From Actinomycetota bacterium (GTDB lineage Bacteria; Actinomycetota; Geothermincolia; Geothermincolales; RBG-13-55-18), in assembly GCA_014360685.1 (NCBI GenBank), contig JACIXB010000017.1:62001-126000 (forward strand): a DNA stretch of 64,000 nt, in the 5' to 3' direction. Position 1 is the first letter of the stretch, and each line of letters begins with the position of its first letter. A program made the position numbers and the translations under genes. The notes below the pieces were generated by a model. The model was not told where the DNA came from and did not search any database. It saw only the letters and a program-made list of their open reading frames with translations. Shown piece by piece: positions 32,282 to 42,188 of this stretch.

Positions 32282-35200
32282 ATGAAGGTCATTCGCCGGA
32301 AAGGATTGAAACCCCCCCAAGTCTCCGAACTGCAGCGGCGTTTCGGGGAGCGCGTCAACTTCAGCGTTGTTGAGAGGTACCTCTACTCCAGGGATATGGG
32401 GGAATTCCCGGGCCTGGTGAGCAGGCTGGTGGGAGGCCCGGCCCACGCCGTGGTCCAGGTCCATGGAGAGGACGAACTGGCCTGGCTCTTGGATTTCGCC
32501 TTCCGACACGGGATCCCCCTCGTCCCGCGTGCCGCGGGCACCAGCGGTTACGGCGGCTCCCTACCCGTGCGGGGCGGGATAATCGTGGACCTCTCCCGGA
32601 TGGACCGCGTCCTGGAGGTAGACGAGGAGGAAGCGCGGGTCAGGGTGGAGCCGGGCGTCATATGGTGGAACCTGGAAAAAACCTTGCGCTCGCGGGGCTT
32701 GGCCCTGCGCGCCTACCCATCCAGCGCTCCTTCCTCCACCGTGGGTGGTTGGGTGGCGGAAGGCGGCACGGGTATAGGGGCTTACGGGTACGGGGGCATA
32801 AGGGACGTCCTCCTCGGCCTTCGCGTACTCACTCCCCATGGGGCCCTGGAAGTGGGCGGCGAGGACCTGGACCTTTACGTGGGCTCGGAGGGGATCCTGG
32901 GATTCATAACCGAGGTCGAGCTCTCCGTGCGTCCATCCCTCCCGGAGTCGCCGTATCTGTTTTCCTTTCCCGGCCCCGACGAGGTGCAGGGCTTCATCGA
33001 CGACCTCACCGTGACCTATCCCCCGCAGGCGGGAACCCAGGGGTCCGCAAAACGCCCCGGGGAAGGGCGGGAGGTGGAAAAGGCGGGCACCTTCCACTTA
33101 CAGGTGATCACGCCTTCCCTGGCCGCCCTCAAGAACCGAACGGCGGAGCGGGCCTATCTGCCGGAGGGCTCTTACCTGGTCCTGGTGGTGACGGAAGGCG
33201 GCGGGGAGGTAATAAGGGCGGAACTTTCCCGCCTCGCCCTTTCCAAGGGGGGCGAGGCGCTCGGAGATGAGGCGGCGGAGCGCGAATGGGAGGAGAGGCT
33301 CTACCCCATGCGCATAAAGAAGGCGGGGCCCTCCCTCGTGCCCGCCGAGGCGGAGATCCCCACCCTCAAGATAGGCGAGCTCCTGGAGCGGACCTCCCGG
33401 CGGCTTCCCCACCTGGCCATGGAGGTGGTGGTGGGAGGAAAGGGGACCTCGGTGTGCCTGGGTTTCATTCCCTGCGACTCCAGAACCTCCGATTTCACTT
33501 TCCGGTTCACCGCTTCCCTGGAGTTCCTGCGCCTGGCGGAAAAGCTCGGGGGGGTTCCTTACGGTGTGGGCCTATATTTCACGGACTGGGCGGACCGCAG
33601 GCTGGGAATGATCAGAAGGAAAATAATGGAAAAGAAGAAACGGGAGGTCGACCCCGGTTGCCTGCTCAACCCGGGTAAGCTACTGGGTTTTTGCGCCGGA
33701 GACCCCCATCTTCGGGCCTTGCGCCTTCTCCTGCGGGCGGGGAGCCTCTCCTTGCCCCTCGCCCTTCCCCTGGGACGCCTGGTGCCCGGGGTGAGGTTGA
33801 TGCGCCGCAAACTTCCGGAGAAGGTGGAGGAGGCCGCCTTCACCTGCGCCCAATGCGGCTATTGCAAGGAGGAGTGCACCCTCTACGCCGGAAGGGGGTG
33901 GGAGAGCGCTTCCCCGCGGGGCAAGATGCAGTTCCTGCGGGGTTACGCCCGCGGCGAGGTGTCCTTCACGGAGGAGATGTCCGACACCTTCCTCCTTTGC
34001 ACCACCTGCAAGAAGTGCGACCTGGCCTGCCAGACCGACCTGCCCATCGAGTCCGTGTGGGAGGAGATGCGCGGGGAGCTCGTCGCCCGGGGCAAGTTCC
34101 ACACCTTCCCGCCCTTCGAGATGATGGGCGCATCCTACGAACTGGAGAACAACATCTGGGCCGGTTTCGCCGCCGAGCGTTCCGCCTGGCTTCCCGGGGA
34201 CGTCAAGCCGCGGGAAAGAGGCCCGGTGGGTTACTGGGCGGGCTGCACCGCCTCCTACGTGGAGCGGGATATCGCCCGCGGCGCGGTGCGCATCCTCAAG
34301 GAGGGGGGCGTGGACTTCGTCTACCTGGGAAACGACGAGGCCTGCTGCGGGGTGCCCTTCCTCATGAGTGGGAAGTGGGATCTCTTCGAGAAGGCCCTCC
34401 GCCGCAACATCCGGACCTTGAGGGAGCGCGGTGTGAGGATCCTCTACGCCTCCTGTCCGGGTTGCTGGGTGACCCTGGCCCATCATTACCGGGATTGGGC
34501 GGGGAAGTTGGGCCTGGAATGGGACGTGGAGGTGAAGCACATCAGCGAGCTGGCCGCCGAATTGGTAAGAGATGGTAAATTGCGTTTCCAGCGCCCGGTA
34601 GATATGAAGGTCACCTGGCACGACCCCTGCCACATCGGGCGACACGGCGGGATATACGAGGAGCCGCGGCAGGTGCTGCGGGCCATCCCCGGGTTGGAGC
34701 TGGTGGAGATGGAGCACAACCGCGAGGAGGGCCTGTGTTGCGGCAGCGTGCTTACTCTCATCGGAGAGACCCGCCCCACTTCCGGGCGCATCGCCTCCCG
34801 GAGGTTGGCCGAAGCCCGCGCCACCGGCGCCGAGGCCGTGGTCACCACCTGCCCCTGCTGCGAGTTCCAGCTCCGGGTATGGAACGCCGCGGGGGGAAAC
34901 GACCTGAAGATATTGGATTTCGCCGCGTTGGTGGCCGAAGCCCTGGGGGAGAAGCTGGAGAACCCCGATCCCCAGGTGCAGGACGCCTGGGCGGTATTCG
35001 ACACCATGATCCAGCTGATGACCCCCCAGGGAATGGCGGATCTCATGTGGGAATTCCTGGATTCCATATCCCCCGCCCTGGGCGGGGCGATGCGCCTTGG
35101 GAAGAGGATTCCCGGACCGCTCAAGAAAGCGCTGTTCGCCGGCACCGATCGGGTTATGCCGCCGCTCGTACCCCGCATGCTCCCAGCCCTGATGCCCTGG

Positions 35201-35347
35201 ATGCTACCCCGCATGATGCCCCTCATGGAGAAGAGGATGCCCACCATGAGCGATTCCATGCGGGAGCTCATGCCGGCCGTCCTCCCCAGGGTGATGGACC
35301 GCGTCATGCCCTACATGATGCCCCGCATCCTACGCTGCATGTTGTGA
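32282..35347 (+). CDS. GlcD-HdrD-type FAD/Fe-S oxidoreductase with Met-Pro-rich tail
   Basis: A 1021-residue fusion. Residues about 30-480 are a GlcD-like FAD-linked oxidase (LVPRAAGTSGYGGSLPV, VGGWVAEGGTG). Two 4Fe-4S motifs follow at about 521 (CAQCGYCKEECTLY) and 572 (CTTCKKCDLACQTD). Two CCG domains of the HdrD/GlpC type follow (CCGVPF about 687, CCGSV about 818). The last 70 residues are an unusual tail with about 16 methionines in repeated MP, LMP and MMP steps. It would oxidise a 2-hydroxyacid or similar compound and pass electrons through Fe-S clusters. ATG 32282 is six bases from GGAGG. Confidence 0.87.
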   Translation: MKVIRRKGLKPPQVSELQRRFGERVNFSVVERYLYSRDMGEFPGLVSRLVGGPAHAVVQVHGEDELAWLLDFAFRHGIPLVPRAAGTSGYGGSLPVRGGIIVDLSRMDRVLEVDEEEARVRVEPGVIWWNLEKTLRSRGLALRAYPSSAPSSTVGGWVAEGGTGIGAYGYGGIRDVLLGLRVLTPHGALEVGGEDLDLYVGSEGILGFITEVELSVRPSLPESPYLFSFPGPDEVQGFIDDLTVTYPPQAGTQGSAKRPGEGREVEKAGTFHLQVITPSLAALKNRTAERAYLPEGSYLVLVVTEGGGEVIRAELSRLALSKGGEALGDEAAEREWEERLYPMRIKKAGPSLVPAEAEIPTLKIGELLERTSRRLPHLAMEVVVGGKGTSVCLGFIPCDSRTSDFTFRFTASLEFLRLAEKLGGVPYGVGLYFTDWADRRLGMIRRKIMEKKKREVDPGCLLNPGKLLGFCAGDPHLRALRLLLRAGSLSLPLALPLGRLVPGVRLMRRKLPEKVEEAAFTCAQCGYCKEECTLYAGRGWESASPRGKMQFLRGYARGEVSFTEEMSDTFLLCTTCKKCDLACQTDLPIESVWEEMRGELVARGKFHTFPPFEMMGASYELENNIWAGFAAERSAWLPGDVKPRERGPVGYWAGCTASYVERDIARGAVRILKEGGVDFVYLGNDEACCGVPFLMSGKWDLFEKALRRNIRTLRERGVRILYASCPGCWVTLAHHYRDWAGKLGLEWDVEVKHISELAAELVRDGKLRFQRPVDMKVTWHDPCHIGRHGGIYEEPRQVLRAIPGLELVEMEHNREEGLCCGSVLTLIGETRPTSGRIASRRLAEARATGAEAVVTTCPCCEFQLRVWNAAGGNDLKILDFAALVAEALGEKLENPDPQVQDAWAVFDTMIQLMTPQGMADLMWEFLDSISPALGGAMRLGKRIPGPLKKALFAGTDRVMPPLVPRMLPALMPWMLPRMMPLMEKRMPTMSDSMRELMPAVLPRVMDRVMPYMMPRILRCML

Positions 35348-35351
35348 TTTA

Positions 35352-36480
35352 TTATCCGGAAGAAAGGGACAACAGGCAGGCGTTGACGGCCACGATGACC
35401 GCGCTCAGGGACAGGGGCATCGTTAACACCATCCCCTACCATGGCCGTTACCAACCCTCTTTCCTTGATCTCCCTTATTTTCTGGGATTTTTCGTGGGGG
35501 AGGACTTCGGCGAAATAATCGTCCAGGGCGAGTTCCTCCGCCACCCATCGGGCTACCTATCGGTTGCCTACGGTAAGCATCATGCATCGTAGGCCCAGAT
35601 CCTTGAGTTGCTTGATCGCACCCCTGGATTCTTTCTAATGAGATCGGTGAGAGCAACGGCGCCCATGGGCTGGTCGCCGGAAAGCATGTAGATCACGGTT
35701 TTCCCCTGGCCGGCCAGCTCTCTTGTCTCCTCTCGGTCCAGATGAATATCCATTTCCTGCAGATATCCCGGGCTTACCACCATGATCTCTCTGTCCCCCC
35801 CGAAGGCTCGAGTTCCTTTCCCCGGCATGGCCTTGAAGCCCTCCGCTTGTTCGATGCGGAAGCCACGGCTTCAAGCCGCCTCGACGGTTCCGCGGATGAT
35901 GGGATGTTCTGACCGGGATTGCAACGCCGCGGCGAGAGCCGGCACCTCCTTCTCACTTGCTTCGCCTCCAAGGGCTGTCATGTCCGTCGCTCCGAAGCGC
36001 CCCTCCGTGAGGTGCTCTTCTTGTCGAAGACCGACGCTCATAGCAACCGCGCCCTTTCAAGGGCGGAGCGATTGCGGATAAGCAACCCGTTGCCGGCGGA
36101 GAGGGAGTGGAGACAGCGACCGCCGGGAGGACGGCCAAACCGAGGACAGGGGGCCAGGCGATAACCATTACCGTGACCGCTTTTTCTATCCCGGATTCTC
36201 AGGGGTGGCCCAGTATGAGCCATACGAACAGGGTCATCATCCCCGCTCCCGCTTGACGATCTCGTCCTTCAGCCCCTTCATGAATGGCCACCCTCCATAG
36301 AAGAGAAAAGACAGGAGAAAGCCAGGAGGACGTACAGCTGCCCGGGAAAATCAAGGGCCTCGTTTATTTAGAGGACACCCTGGATCATGGGGAGGAGGAG
36401 CAGAACGGGGACGGTTGCTACCGGGCAGGCCCAGAAACGGCGATGGAAGTCGGCCACTATGGGAGTATGGCGAGAAACGC
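35352..36480 (-). pseudogene. decayed CopB-type copper P-type ATPase
   Basis: Fragments in all three minus frames give an ordered P1B ATPase: ADFHRRFW, PFMKGLKDEIVKRERGMMTL, AVTVMVIAWPPVLGLAV (the metal motif CPH has become WPP), GLLIRNRSALERARLL, ALAAALQSRSEHPIIRG, VYMLSGDQPMGAVAL-like sequence and MVGDGVNDAP. Several frameshifts and stops break it. Directly after GDGVNDAP the next sequence is SLSAVIVAVNACLL, the normal extreme C-terminus, so about 75 residues are deleted between them. It cannot make a functional pump. Its former regulator may have been the nearby CsoR. Confidence 0.85.
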
Positions 36481-36654
36481 GGGATAAATGAGCCTTTTCA
36501 CCCTGACCCTCGAGACCCGAGGTGGCGCTGCCCGGGTTTGTCGCGCCACTTTCGGGCAATAATAAGGTCAGTGATCTGAGCTTGGAAGATCTTGTTAGAG
36601 GAAGACGGTATGCGTGGAATTGTCCGATGGGGAATCCATGAAAGGAGTAAAAAG

Positions 36655-36915
36655 ATGATCTCGATCCTGGCGCATATCGCGGACATGATGCACTGGGAAG
36701 AAGGCGGCTGGTTTTGGATGACCTTGATGATGGTCTTCTGGGCTCTGGTGGCCATCGTGGTCGTCTTTTTCCTGGCGCGGGCCTTCTCGCCTCATGGTGC
36801 CGGAGAGGGGCGAAAGGAAGGGGAAACTGCCCTGGAAATCGCCAAGCGAAGGTACGCGGCAGGGGAGATAACCCGGGAGGAATTTGAAAGAATAAAGCAG
36901 GACTTGAGGGAGTGA
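36655..36915 (+). CDS. small SHOCT-domain membrane protein
   Basis: An 86-residue protein. One membrane helix (about 18-42, WFWMTLMMVFWALVAIVVVF) precedes a SHOCT domain (ALEIAKRRYAAGEITREEFE). SHOCT proteins of this type are common beside copper-efflux genes and are of uncertain function. AAAGGAG at 36641-36647 precedes ATG 36655. It lies divergently beside the decayed ATPase. Confidence 0.85.
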   Translation: MISILAHIADMMHWEEGGWFWMTLMMVFWALVAIVVVFFLARAFSPHGAGEGRKEGETALEIAKRRYAAGEITREEFERIKQDLRE

Positions 36916-37449
36916 GCGGGGATACGAAGAAGGAAAGAAGGATCCCCTTCGGTGTACATGAATCCGGGCTGCTGGTGGAAGTCGGGCCGCCCCTCGCGGC
37001 CATTAATCAATACCCATCGTTATTCTCTGGAGGCGTCACGTGTTCTTTCATGGATCCCCGTCCTTAAGCCTGACCTTTTACCATCATCGCCCCGGCGATC
37101 CGGCTGGATGTCGGCAGGCATTTGCACCCACCGTGACCACTGGACTGGAAGGCCCTGTGCCGAGCGGTGGGGTGATGCGGCCCGTACTCGTGATTTCGAT
37201 ATAAAATACTTACACCGGTCTCCGACAGACATCGTGAATGACGGGGCCTCGTCAAGCCGGAGACGTGGCCTATGACGGCCGGTGGCGCTTCTGGATGGTA
37301 TTGTTCCATCGTCGCCTGCGCTACGCCGTGATGGTATGGGGATGGCCCATGAGGGAAATCGGTTGAGGCCGGGGGGATACCGAGCGATGGGTGAATCCGG
37401 CACACGTTCCGAGGCCGGCGCCCCCGGCACTTAGGGCACGGAGGTGGAG
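36916..37449. other. intergenic stretch, no gene seen
   Basis: About 530 bases ahead of the pterin-binding methyltransferase. A GATATAAAATAC segment (about 37197-37208) could be a -10 region. Nothing else was recognised. Confidence 0.4.
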
Positions 37450-38277
37450 ATGATCGAGATCGGTAAATGGACCCTGATCGTCGGCGAGAGGATCAACCCC
37501 ACGGGAAGGAAGAAGCTGACAGAGGAACTCAGGGAAGGAAAGCTGGACACGGTGATCGCCGACGCCAGGGCCCAGGCGGAGGCGGGGGCCGAGATCATCG
37601 ACGTCAACATCGGAGCCCCGGGGGTGGACGAATCGAGTCTCCTCCCCAGGGCCGCCCGGGCGGTGTACGAGGAGACGGGGCTTCCGGTGTGCGTGGATTC
37701 CTCGGACGTGGAGGCCCTAAAGGTGGCACTGGCCGTGCTTCCGGGCGAGGACACGCTGGTGAACTCGGTCACCGGGGACGAGGAGATGATGAAGGTCCTC
37801 CTGCCGACGGTGGCCGAAAGCGGCGCCTTCGTGGTGGGGTTGACCAAGGACAGGAGCGGCATTCCCCGTACCGTGGAGGAGCGGATGGCCGTCGGCCGGC
37901 GCATCATCGAAGCGGCGGAAAGATACGGCATCGGAAGGGAGAGGATCCTCCTCGACTTTCTCACCCTCCCCGCGGCTACCGATTCGGAGGCTGCCCTGGC
38001 GGCTCTGGCCTGCATCGATAAGGCCTCCCGTGAATGGGGAGTGGGGACCATCCTGGGGGCTTCCAACGTGAGCTTCGGGATGCCGGAGCGTCGGGTGATA
38101 AACGCCGCTTTCCTGGCCATGGCCATCTCGCGTGGCCTCACGGCCGCGCTGGTGAATCCCCTGGAGGAGGGAGTGGTCCAGGCCATCCTGGCCGCCGACA
38201 TGCTCGTGGGTAGGGATCCCATGGGCAGGCGATTTCTCGTGGATTACAGGCGGCGCAAGGCGCGGGGATCTTCATGA
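37450..38277 (+). CDS. pterin-binding methyltransferase (AcsE/MtgA-type)
   Basis: A 275-residue TIM-barrel protein of the dihydropteroate-synthase-like family that binds methyltetrahydrofolate. Family motifs are VGERINPTGRKKL, DVNIGAPGVDE, CVDSSDVEAL, NSVTGDEE, and GASNVSFGMPERRVIN. It would transfer a methyl group between methyltetrahydrofolate and a corrinoid protein, as in acetyl-CoA-pathway AcsE or demethylation systems. No corrinoid protein adjoins it. ATG 37450 is five bases from GGAGG. The B12 uptake operon elsewhere in the window fits a corrinoid-dependent metabolism. Confidence 0.88.
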   Translation: MIEIGKWTLIVGERINPTGRKKLTEELREGKLDTVIADARAQAEAGAEIIDVNIGAPGVDESSLLPRAARAVYEETGLPVCVDSSDVEALKVALAVLPGEDTLVNSVTGDEEMMKVLLPTVAESGAFVVGLTKDRSGIPRTVEERMAVGRRIIEAAERYGIGRERILLDFLTLPAATDSEAALAALACIDKASREWGVGTILGASNVSFGMPERRVINAAFLAMAISRGLTAALVNPLEEGVVQAILAADMLVGRDPMGRRFLVDYRRRKARGSS

Positions 38278-38650
38278 GAGCCGTGGGGCTTGCGCCCGCT
38301 GCCCGCGTGGGGCGCGGGCAGTCGGGAAGGGCGGAGCGGCGCGTGGTCGGCGGCCGCCGAACCGATACGCTCCCCGGTGGTTCGCCCTTCGATCTTCTGC
38401 GGGGACGGCGGGTGGCGGAGACGCAAAAAGGGAAAGTGTTTTAGGTCAGTGAGGGGTGTGGATCTGGCGCCGGATCCTCGGGATGGGCGCCGGGACCGCG
38501 CATCAGGGGCGGGTTCGCTCGCGGGGATATTTCCATGTAGTGGACCACATGGGAGAAGAAGTCCATCAAGCGCCCCCGGGAGAGCGGATTTTGGTATCGG
38601 GGGAGCGGCTCTTGGCGGAACCAGGTCGATGAGCGAGGAGGTCCACGGAG
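38278..38650. other. intergenic stretch, no gene seen
   Basis: About 370 bases between the methyltransferase and thioesterase genes. No convincing frame, RNA or repeat was recognised. Confidence 0.4.
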
Positions 38651-39064
38651 GTGCCAAAGGAATTTCCCACCGCATCCGGGGGTTTCAACCCCTTCGGCGA
38701 GTTGGTCGGCCTGGTCTTCACCGGGTACGGGGGAGGCCGCAGCACTTGCGAGGTCCTGGTGAGGGAAGAACTCTTCAACCCCCACGGGGTCCTGCATGGC
38801 GGGGTGCTTTATACCATGGCCGACACCGGCATGGGCGGAGCCCTCTATTCCCTCCTCGAGGAAAGCGAGCTGTGCACCACGGTGGAGATAAAGATCGTCT
38901 ACTTCAGCGCGGTTCGTTCGGGGGACCTTCGCTGCGAGACGAGGGTCATCGAGAGGAGGGCGCGCTTGGCGGTCTTGGAATCGGAGATCTTCAACCGAGA
39001 CGGTGACGGGGAACGCCTGGCGGCCAAGGCCCTGGGAACTTTTTACATCTACCGGAAGGAATAA
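38651..39064 (+). CDS. PaaI-type hotdog thioesterase
   Basis: A 137-residue hotdog-fold protein. The helix segment NPHGVLHGGVLYTMADTG carries the HGG motif and following aspartate typical of PaaI/4HBT thioesterases. It would hydrolyse an acyl-CoA or aryl-CoA thioester. GTG 38651 is chosen because GAGGAGG lies about ten bases upstream and no in-frame ATG is better placed. Substrate is unknown. Confidence 0.85.
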   Translation: MPKEFPTASGGFNPFGELVGLVFTGYGGGRSTCEVLVREELFNPHGVLHGGVLYTMADTGMGGALYSLLEESELCTTVEIKIVYFSAVRSGDLRCETRVIERRARLAVLESEIFNRDGDGERLAAKALGTFYIYRKE

Positions 39065-39117
39065 GCGAGCGCTATCCTTACGGTTTCCCCGCTTTCTTTT
39101 TCCTTGCCCCGATACAC

Positions 39118-39261
39118 GGGAGACCTTTGACCCACCGCTCCTTCCGTGACAGGGAAAGGGACTGACCCCAGGATCTGTCCGGGAGACCTTTGACCCACCG
39201 CTCTTTCCGGGACAGGGAAAGGGACTGACCCCAGGATATGTCTGGGAAGGGGACTGAGCCC
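39118..39261. repeat. 63-bp tandem repeats with GGGACTGACCCC core
   Basis: Two near-identical 63-base units (39118-39180 and 39181-39242) contain GACCTTTGACCCACCGCT and GGGAAAGGGACTGACCCCAG. A partial third copy (GGGAAGGGGACTGAGCCC, 39244-39261) touches the phosphoribosyltransferase stop codon. They share the CTGACCCC core with repeats at 3.4, 49.5 and 57.5 kb. Confidence 0.88.
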
Positions 39262-39887
39262 TATAGGTACTTTAAGACTTCGTCGTCGGTGAGGTCGTGG
39301 AAGTCGAGGTAGAAGTCGGCCACCGCGAAGGGGTAACGGTCGGATACGTGGAGGCAGTGGAAGTGGTCCACCAGCGGGCGCAGGCGCCGGGCGGTATTCT
39401 CCGGGCTTACCGGAACGGCCACGTTAACCGATGCGGGGTCCGCCTTGCGCACCATCTCCACGGCGGCGATCATGGTGTAACCGGTGGCCAGCCCGTCGTC
39501 GGTGAGGATGACGTTCTTGCCTCCCAAGTCCGGAAAGGGGCGGTCCCCCCGATAGACCTTCAGGCGGCGTCGGACCTCCACCAGAACCCTGGAGGCTATG
39601 GTCCGCACCTGCTCCTGCGTTAGGTGCAGGTGCCGGAGCATCTCCTCGTTGAGGTAGAGAGAGCCGTCCGGGGCCACGGCGCCGAACCCGGCCTCCGGGT
39701 TGTGAGGTATGGGGAGCTTGCGGGCCACCAGGACGTCGAACTCCCCGCCGAGCTCCCGTGCCAGGTGGTAACCCACGGGGATGCCTCCACGGGGAATGCC
39801 CAGGACCACCAGGTCATCCACCGGGCCCCGGTAGGATTCCGCGAGCTTCCGGCCGGCATCCTCCCGGTCGCGAAAGAGCACCGGCAT
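39261..39887 (-). CDS. phosphoribosyltransferase-family protein
   Basis: A 208-residue protein. The PRPP-binding loop VILTDDGLATGYTMIAA is near residue 126, and GIPRGGIPVGYHLARELG near 30 is the type seen in PRTase-like proteins often fused to or beside hydrolases. The substrate is not evident. The TAG stop codon touches a repeat unit. The opposite-strand neighbours are the thioesterase and a flavoprotein. Confidence 0.85.
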   Translation of the reverse strand: MPVLFRDREDAGRKLAESYRGPVDDLVVLGIPRGGIPVGYHLARELGGEFDVLVARKLPIPHNPEAGFGAVAPDGSLYLNEEMLRHLHLTQEQVRTIASRVLVEVRRRLKVYRGDRPFPDLGGKNVILTDDGLATGYTMIAAVEMVRKADPASVNVAVPVSPENTARRLRPLVDHFHCLHVSDRYPFAVADFYLDFHDLTDDEVLKYL

Positions 39888-39984
39888 GCGGGGTCTCCTT
39901 CCTCCAAGGCGGCCGATGCATTGATTATACAGGTATGGGAGGAGCCCATGCGCCGTGTCTTTCGCCCGGGCGGCGTTCCGGTCC

Positions 39985-41475
39985 TCAACCTCCCCGGGAA
40001 GCCCGGAGGAGTTTCCAGGCCCCGCGGGCCAGGGCCAGGCCGCCCAGGATGGCCCCCAGCTGGGTGGCAGGCTTGATGAGGGGCACCAGGCCCTTCTTGG
40101 GTTTCCACTCCACGTTCAGGACGTGTGACTTGCCCAGCTTATCCAGGGCGATGAGCTCCGCGCAGTGGTTGGCGGTCCAGATGGCCGCCTCCATGCCCCC
40201 GGAGGACACGTGGGTCCGCGTGTAATCGCCGGCCAGGTAGAGGTTGTCCAGGGGAGAGCGCTGGTAGGGTCGGTGCTTCTCCATGCCCGGGAGCGGACGG
40301 TACACACCCTGCCTCTCCCTGACCACCTTGTACTTGCGCACCTCCGCTTCCCGCGCGGGAGGGAAGAGGGAGCGGATCTGCTCCAGGGCGATGTCGAAGA
40401 TGACCTCGTCCGGGAGCCCCTCGATGTGGTCCGCCGGGGAGAGCACCATCTCGAACATGGACCCCCCGGTGAAGATGTGGGGCAGCACGTTGGAGAGGTC
40501 GGCGTAGGTGTTGAATATGCAATTGTTGGAGAAGAAGGTCACGTCCACGTCGGTGAGCTTGCGGTCGAACCACACCTGAAGGGAGAGGCTGGGCGCGTAC
40601 TGGAAGTACCACAGGTCCCGGAAGTACTGGAAGCGGAAGGCCTCCCGGGGCAGCACCTGGCGCAGGGTGAAGGGGGGAAGGCAGGATACGTAGAGGTCCG
40701 CGGTGCGCTCTTCCTCCCCGTTGATGGTCACGCTGCGCACCCGGTTTCCCTCCAGGTTGATGGAGGTGACCGCCTTGCGCAGCTCGGTCTTCCCACCCTT
40801 CCCGTGGATGTAGTCCAGGCAGGTGCCCACCCAGATGTCCCCCAATCCACCGTTGGCGAAGCCCACCCGGGCGCTGTCCGGGTCGGCGGCCACCTTGCGG
40901 AACCAGTTGAGCATCACCTTGGCGGAGACCATCCAGGAGGGAGTGAAGGTGAGGCCGTTGATCCCCGGCTCCATGGGCAGGAAGGCGTCGCCGGGCGAGC
41001 GCCGGTAGGCCCACTGGCCGAAGGTTATCTCGTCCAGCTTCTCCAACTTGCGCTCCGAGTACATCACCGCCCCGCCCATGCCCGCGGCGGTGAAGAGCAA
41101 CTTCCACTTGGGGACCCCGGTGTAGGACCGCAGCAGGGTGTAGAAGGCCGCCGCGGCGTGGAAGGGGGCCGGTAGGTTGGCGAAACGGAGCACCGCCTCC
41201 TTGCCTCCCTCCTGCATGTAGTAGAACTCGGTCTGCTTCCAGAGGATGTTGTCCTCGATGCCCATCTTGCGGAAGAAGTTGAGCAGATTGGCATAATATG
41301 GAAAGAAGACGTGGAGGGCGTTGTCGATCATGTCCCCGTCCTCGTCCTTCCAGGAGCTGGCGCGGCCCCCGAAGATCTCGTCCGCCTCCACCAGCTCCAC
41401 CTCCAAGCCCAGGTCCAGGAGGTTGATGGCCGTGGCCAGGCCGGACATGCCTCCTCCCATGATCAACGCCTTCAT
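39985..41475 (-). CDS. phytoene-desaturase-like FAD oxidoreductase
   Basis: A 496-residue amine-oxidase-fold flavoprotein. The FAD motif GGGMSGLATAINLLDLG starts at residue 6, followed by VEADEIFGGRASSW. The C-terminal FAD segment is DNLYLAGDYTRTHVSSGGMEAAIW. The overall form matches phytoene/zeta-carotene desaturases and related plastidial-type enzymes, and the substrate may be an isoprenoid. ATG 41475 overlaps the TetR stop by one base, so the two genes are cotranscribed and the regulator probably controls its own operon. Confidence 0.88.
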   Translation of the reverse strand: MKALIMGGGMSGLATAINLLDLGLEVELVEADEIFGGRASSWKDEDGDMIDNALHVFFPYYANLLNFFRKMGIEDNILWKQTEFYYMQEGGKEAVLRFANLPAPFHAAAAFYTLLRSYTGVPKWKLLFTAAGMGGAVMYSERKLEKLDEITFGQWAYRRSPGDAFLPMEPGINGLTFTPSWMVSAKVMLNWFRKVAADPDSARVGFANGGLGDIWVGTCLDYIHGKGGKTELRKAVTSINLEGNRVRSVTINGEEERTADLYVSCLPPFTLRQVLPREAFRFQYFRDLWYFQYAPSLSLQVWFDRKLTDVDVTFFSNNCIFNTYADLSNVLPHIFTGGSMFEMVLSPADHIEGLPDEVIFDIALEQIRSLFPPAREAEVRKYKVVRERQGVYRPLPGMEKHRPYQRSPLDNLYLAGDYTRTHVSSGGMEAAIWTANHCAELIALDKLGKSHVLNVEWKPKKGLVPLIKPATQLGAILGGLALARGAWKLLRASRGG

Positions 41476-42134
41476 CACTTACCACTCCTTTCGCCTACCA
41501 CTTCTCTGCCGCCGGTGGCGGCGTCACCGACGATGCTTTTCAACATCTCCCTGACCGCCAGGAGCGCCTTGTCGCGGGTAAGGACGTCTCCCAGGCCCAT
41601 GAGGGCGGCGTGAACCAGGGTGACCGCCAGCGACAGGATCTGCCAGGCGGCCACCACGGTGTTCAGGTCTTCCCGTACCGACCCCTCTTCCTTGCCCATC
41701 TCGAACATCTCCGAGATGACCAGGATGTAGTCCAGGAACTTCTCCCCCAGCGCCTCCCGGATGTCCGGATCCCGGGCCGCGGTCATGACCTCGAAGAGGA
41801 GCAAGGCGTCCTCGGGGTTGTCCATGACGAACCCGTAGAAGGCCTCGCTCATGCCCAGGATCCTCTCGGGGACCGTGCCCTCCTTATCCCCCACGCCCAG
41901 GAGCACCTGCAGGGGCCGGCGGCTGAGCTCGTCCAAGGCCTCCAGGAGGATCTCCTTCTTATTGCGGAAATGGCGGTAGAGGGCGGGCTCGGTTATCCCC
42001 ACCCGCTCGGCGATGCGCCGTGTGGTGGTTCCCTCCAGGCCGCGCTCCTTCATGATGGACAGGGCGGCCTCCAGGATCTGGGCCCGCCTTTCCCCCCTTT
42101 CCCGCCTTTTCGATCTCCCCGTACCCGTGGCCAT
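41475..42134 (-). CDS. TetR-family regulator
   Basis: A 219-residue TetR repressor. The N-terminal helix-turn-helix has RRAQILEAALSIMKERG, TTRRIAERVGITEPALYRHF and KKEILLEALDEL. The C-terminal helical ligand domain is of unknown specificity. An imperfect 20-bp palindrome (42189-42208) lies 55 bases upstream of the start and is the likely operator. The gene is cotranscribed with the desaturase-like flavoprotein. Confidence 0.93.
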   Translation of the reverse strand: MATGTGRSKRRERGERRAQILEAALSIMKERGLEGTTTRRIAERVGITEPALYRHFRNKKEILLEALDELSRRPLQVLLGVGDKEGTVPERILGMSEAFYGFVMDNPEDALLLFEVMTAARDPDIREALGEKFLDYILVISEMFEMGKEEGSVREDLNTVVAAWQILSLAVTLVHAALMGLGDVLTRDKALLAVREMLKSIVGDAATGGREVVGERSGK

Positions 42135-42188
42135 GCACCTCCCGCTTACGAAGCCCGGGGTAATGGGCCGGCAGCCCGCGAAAATACG

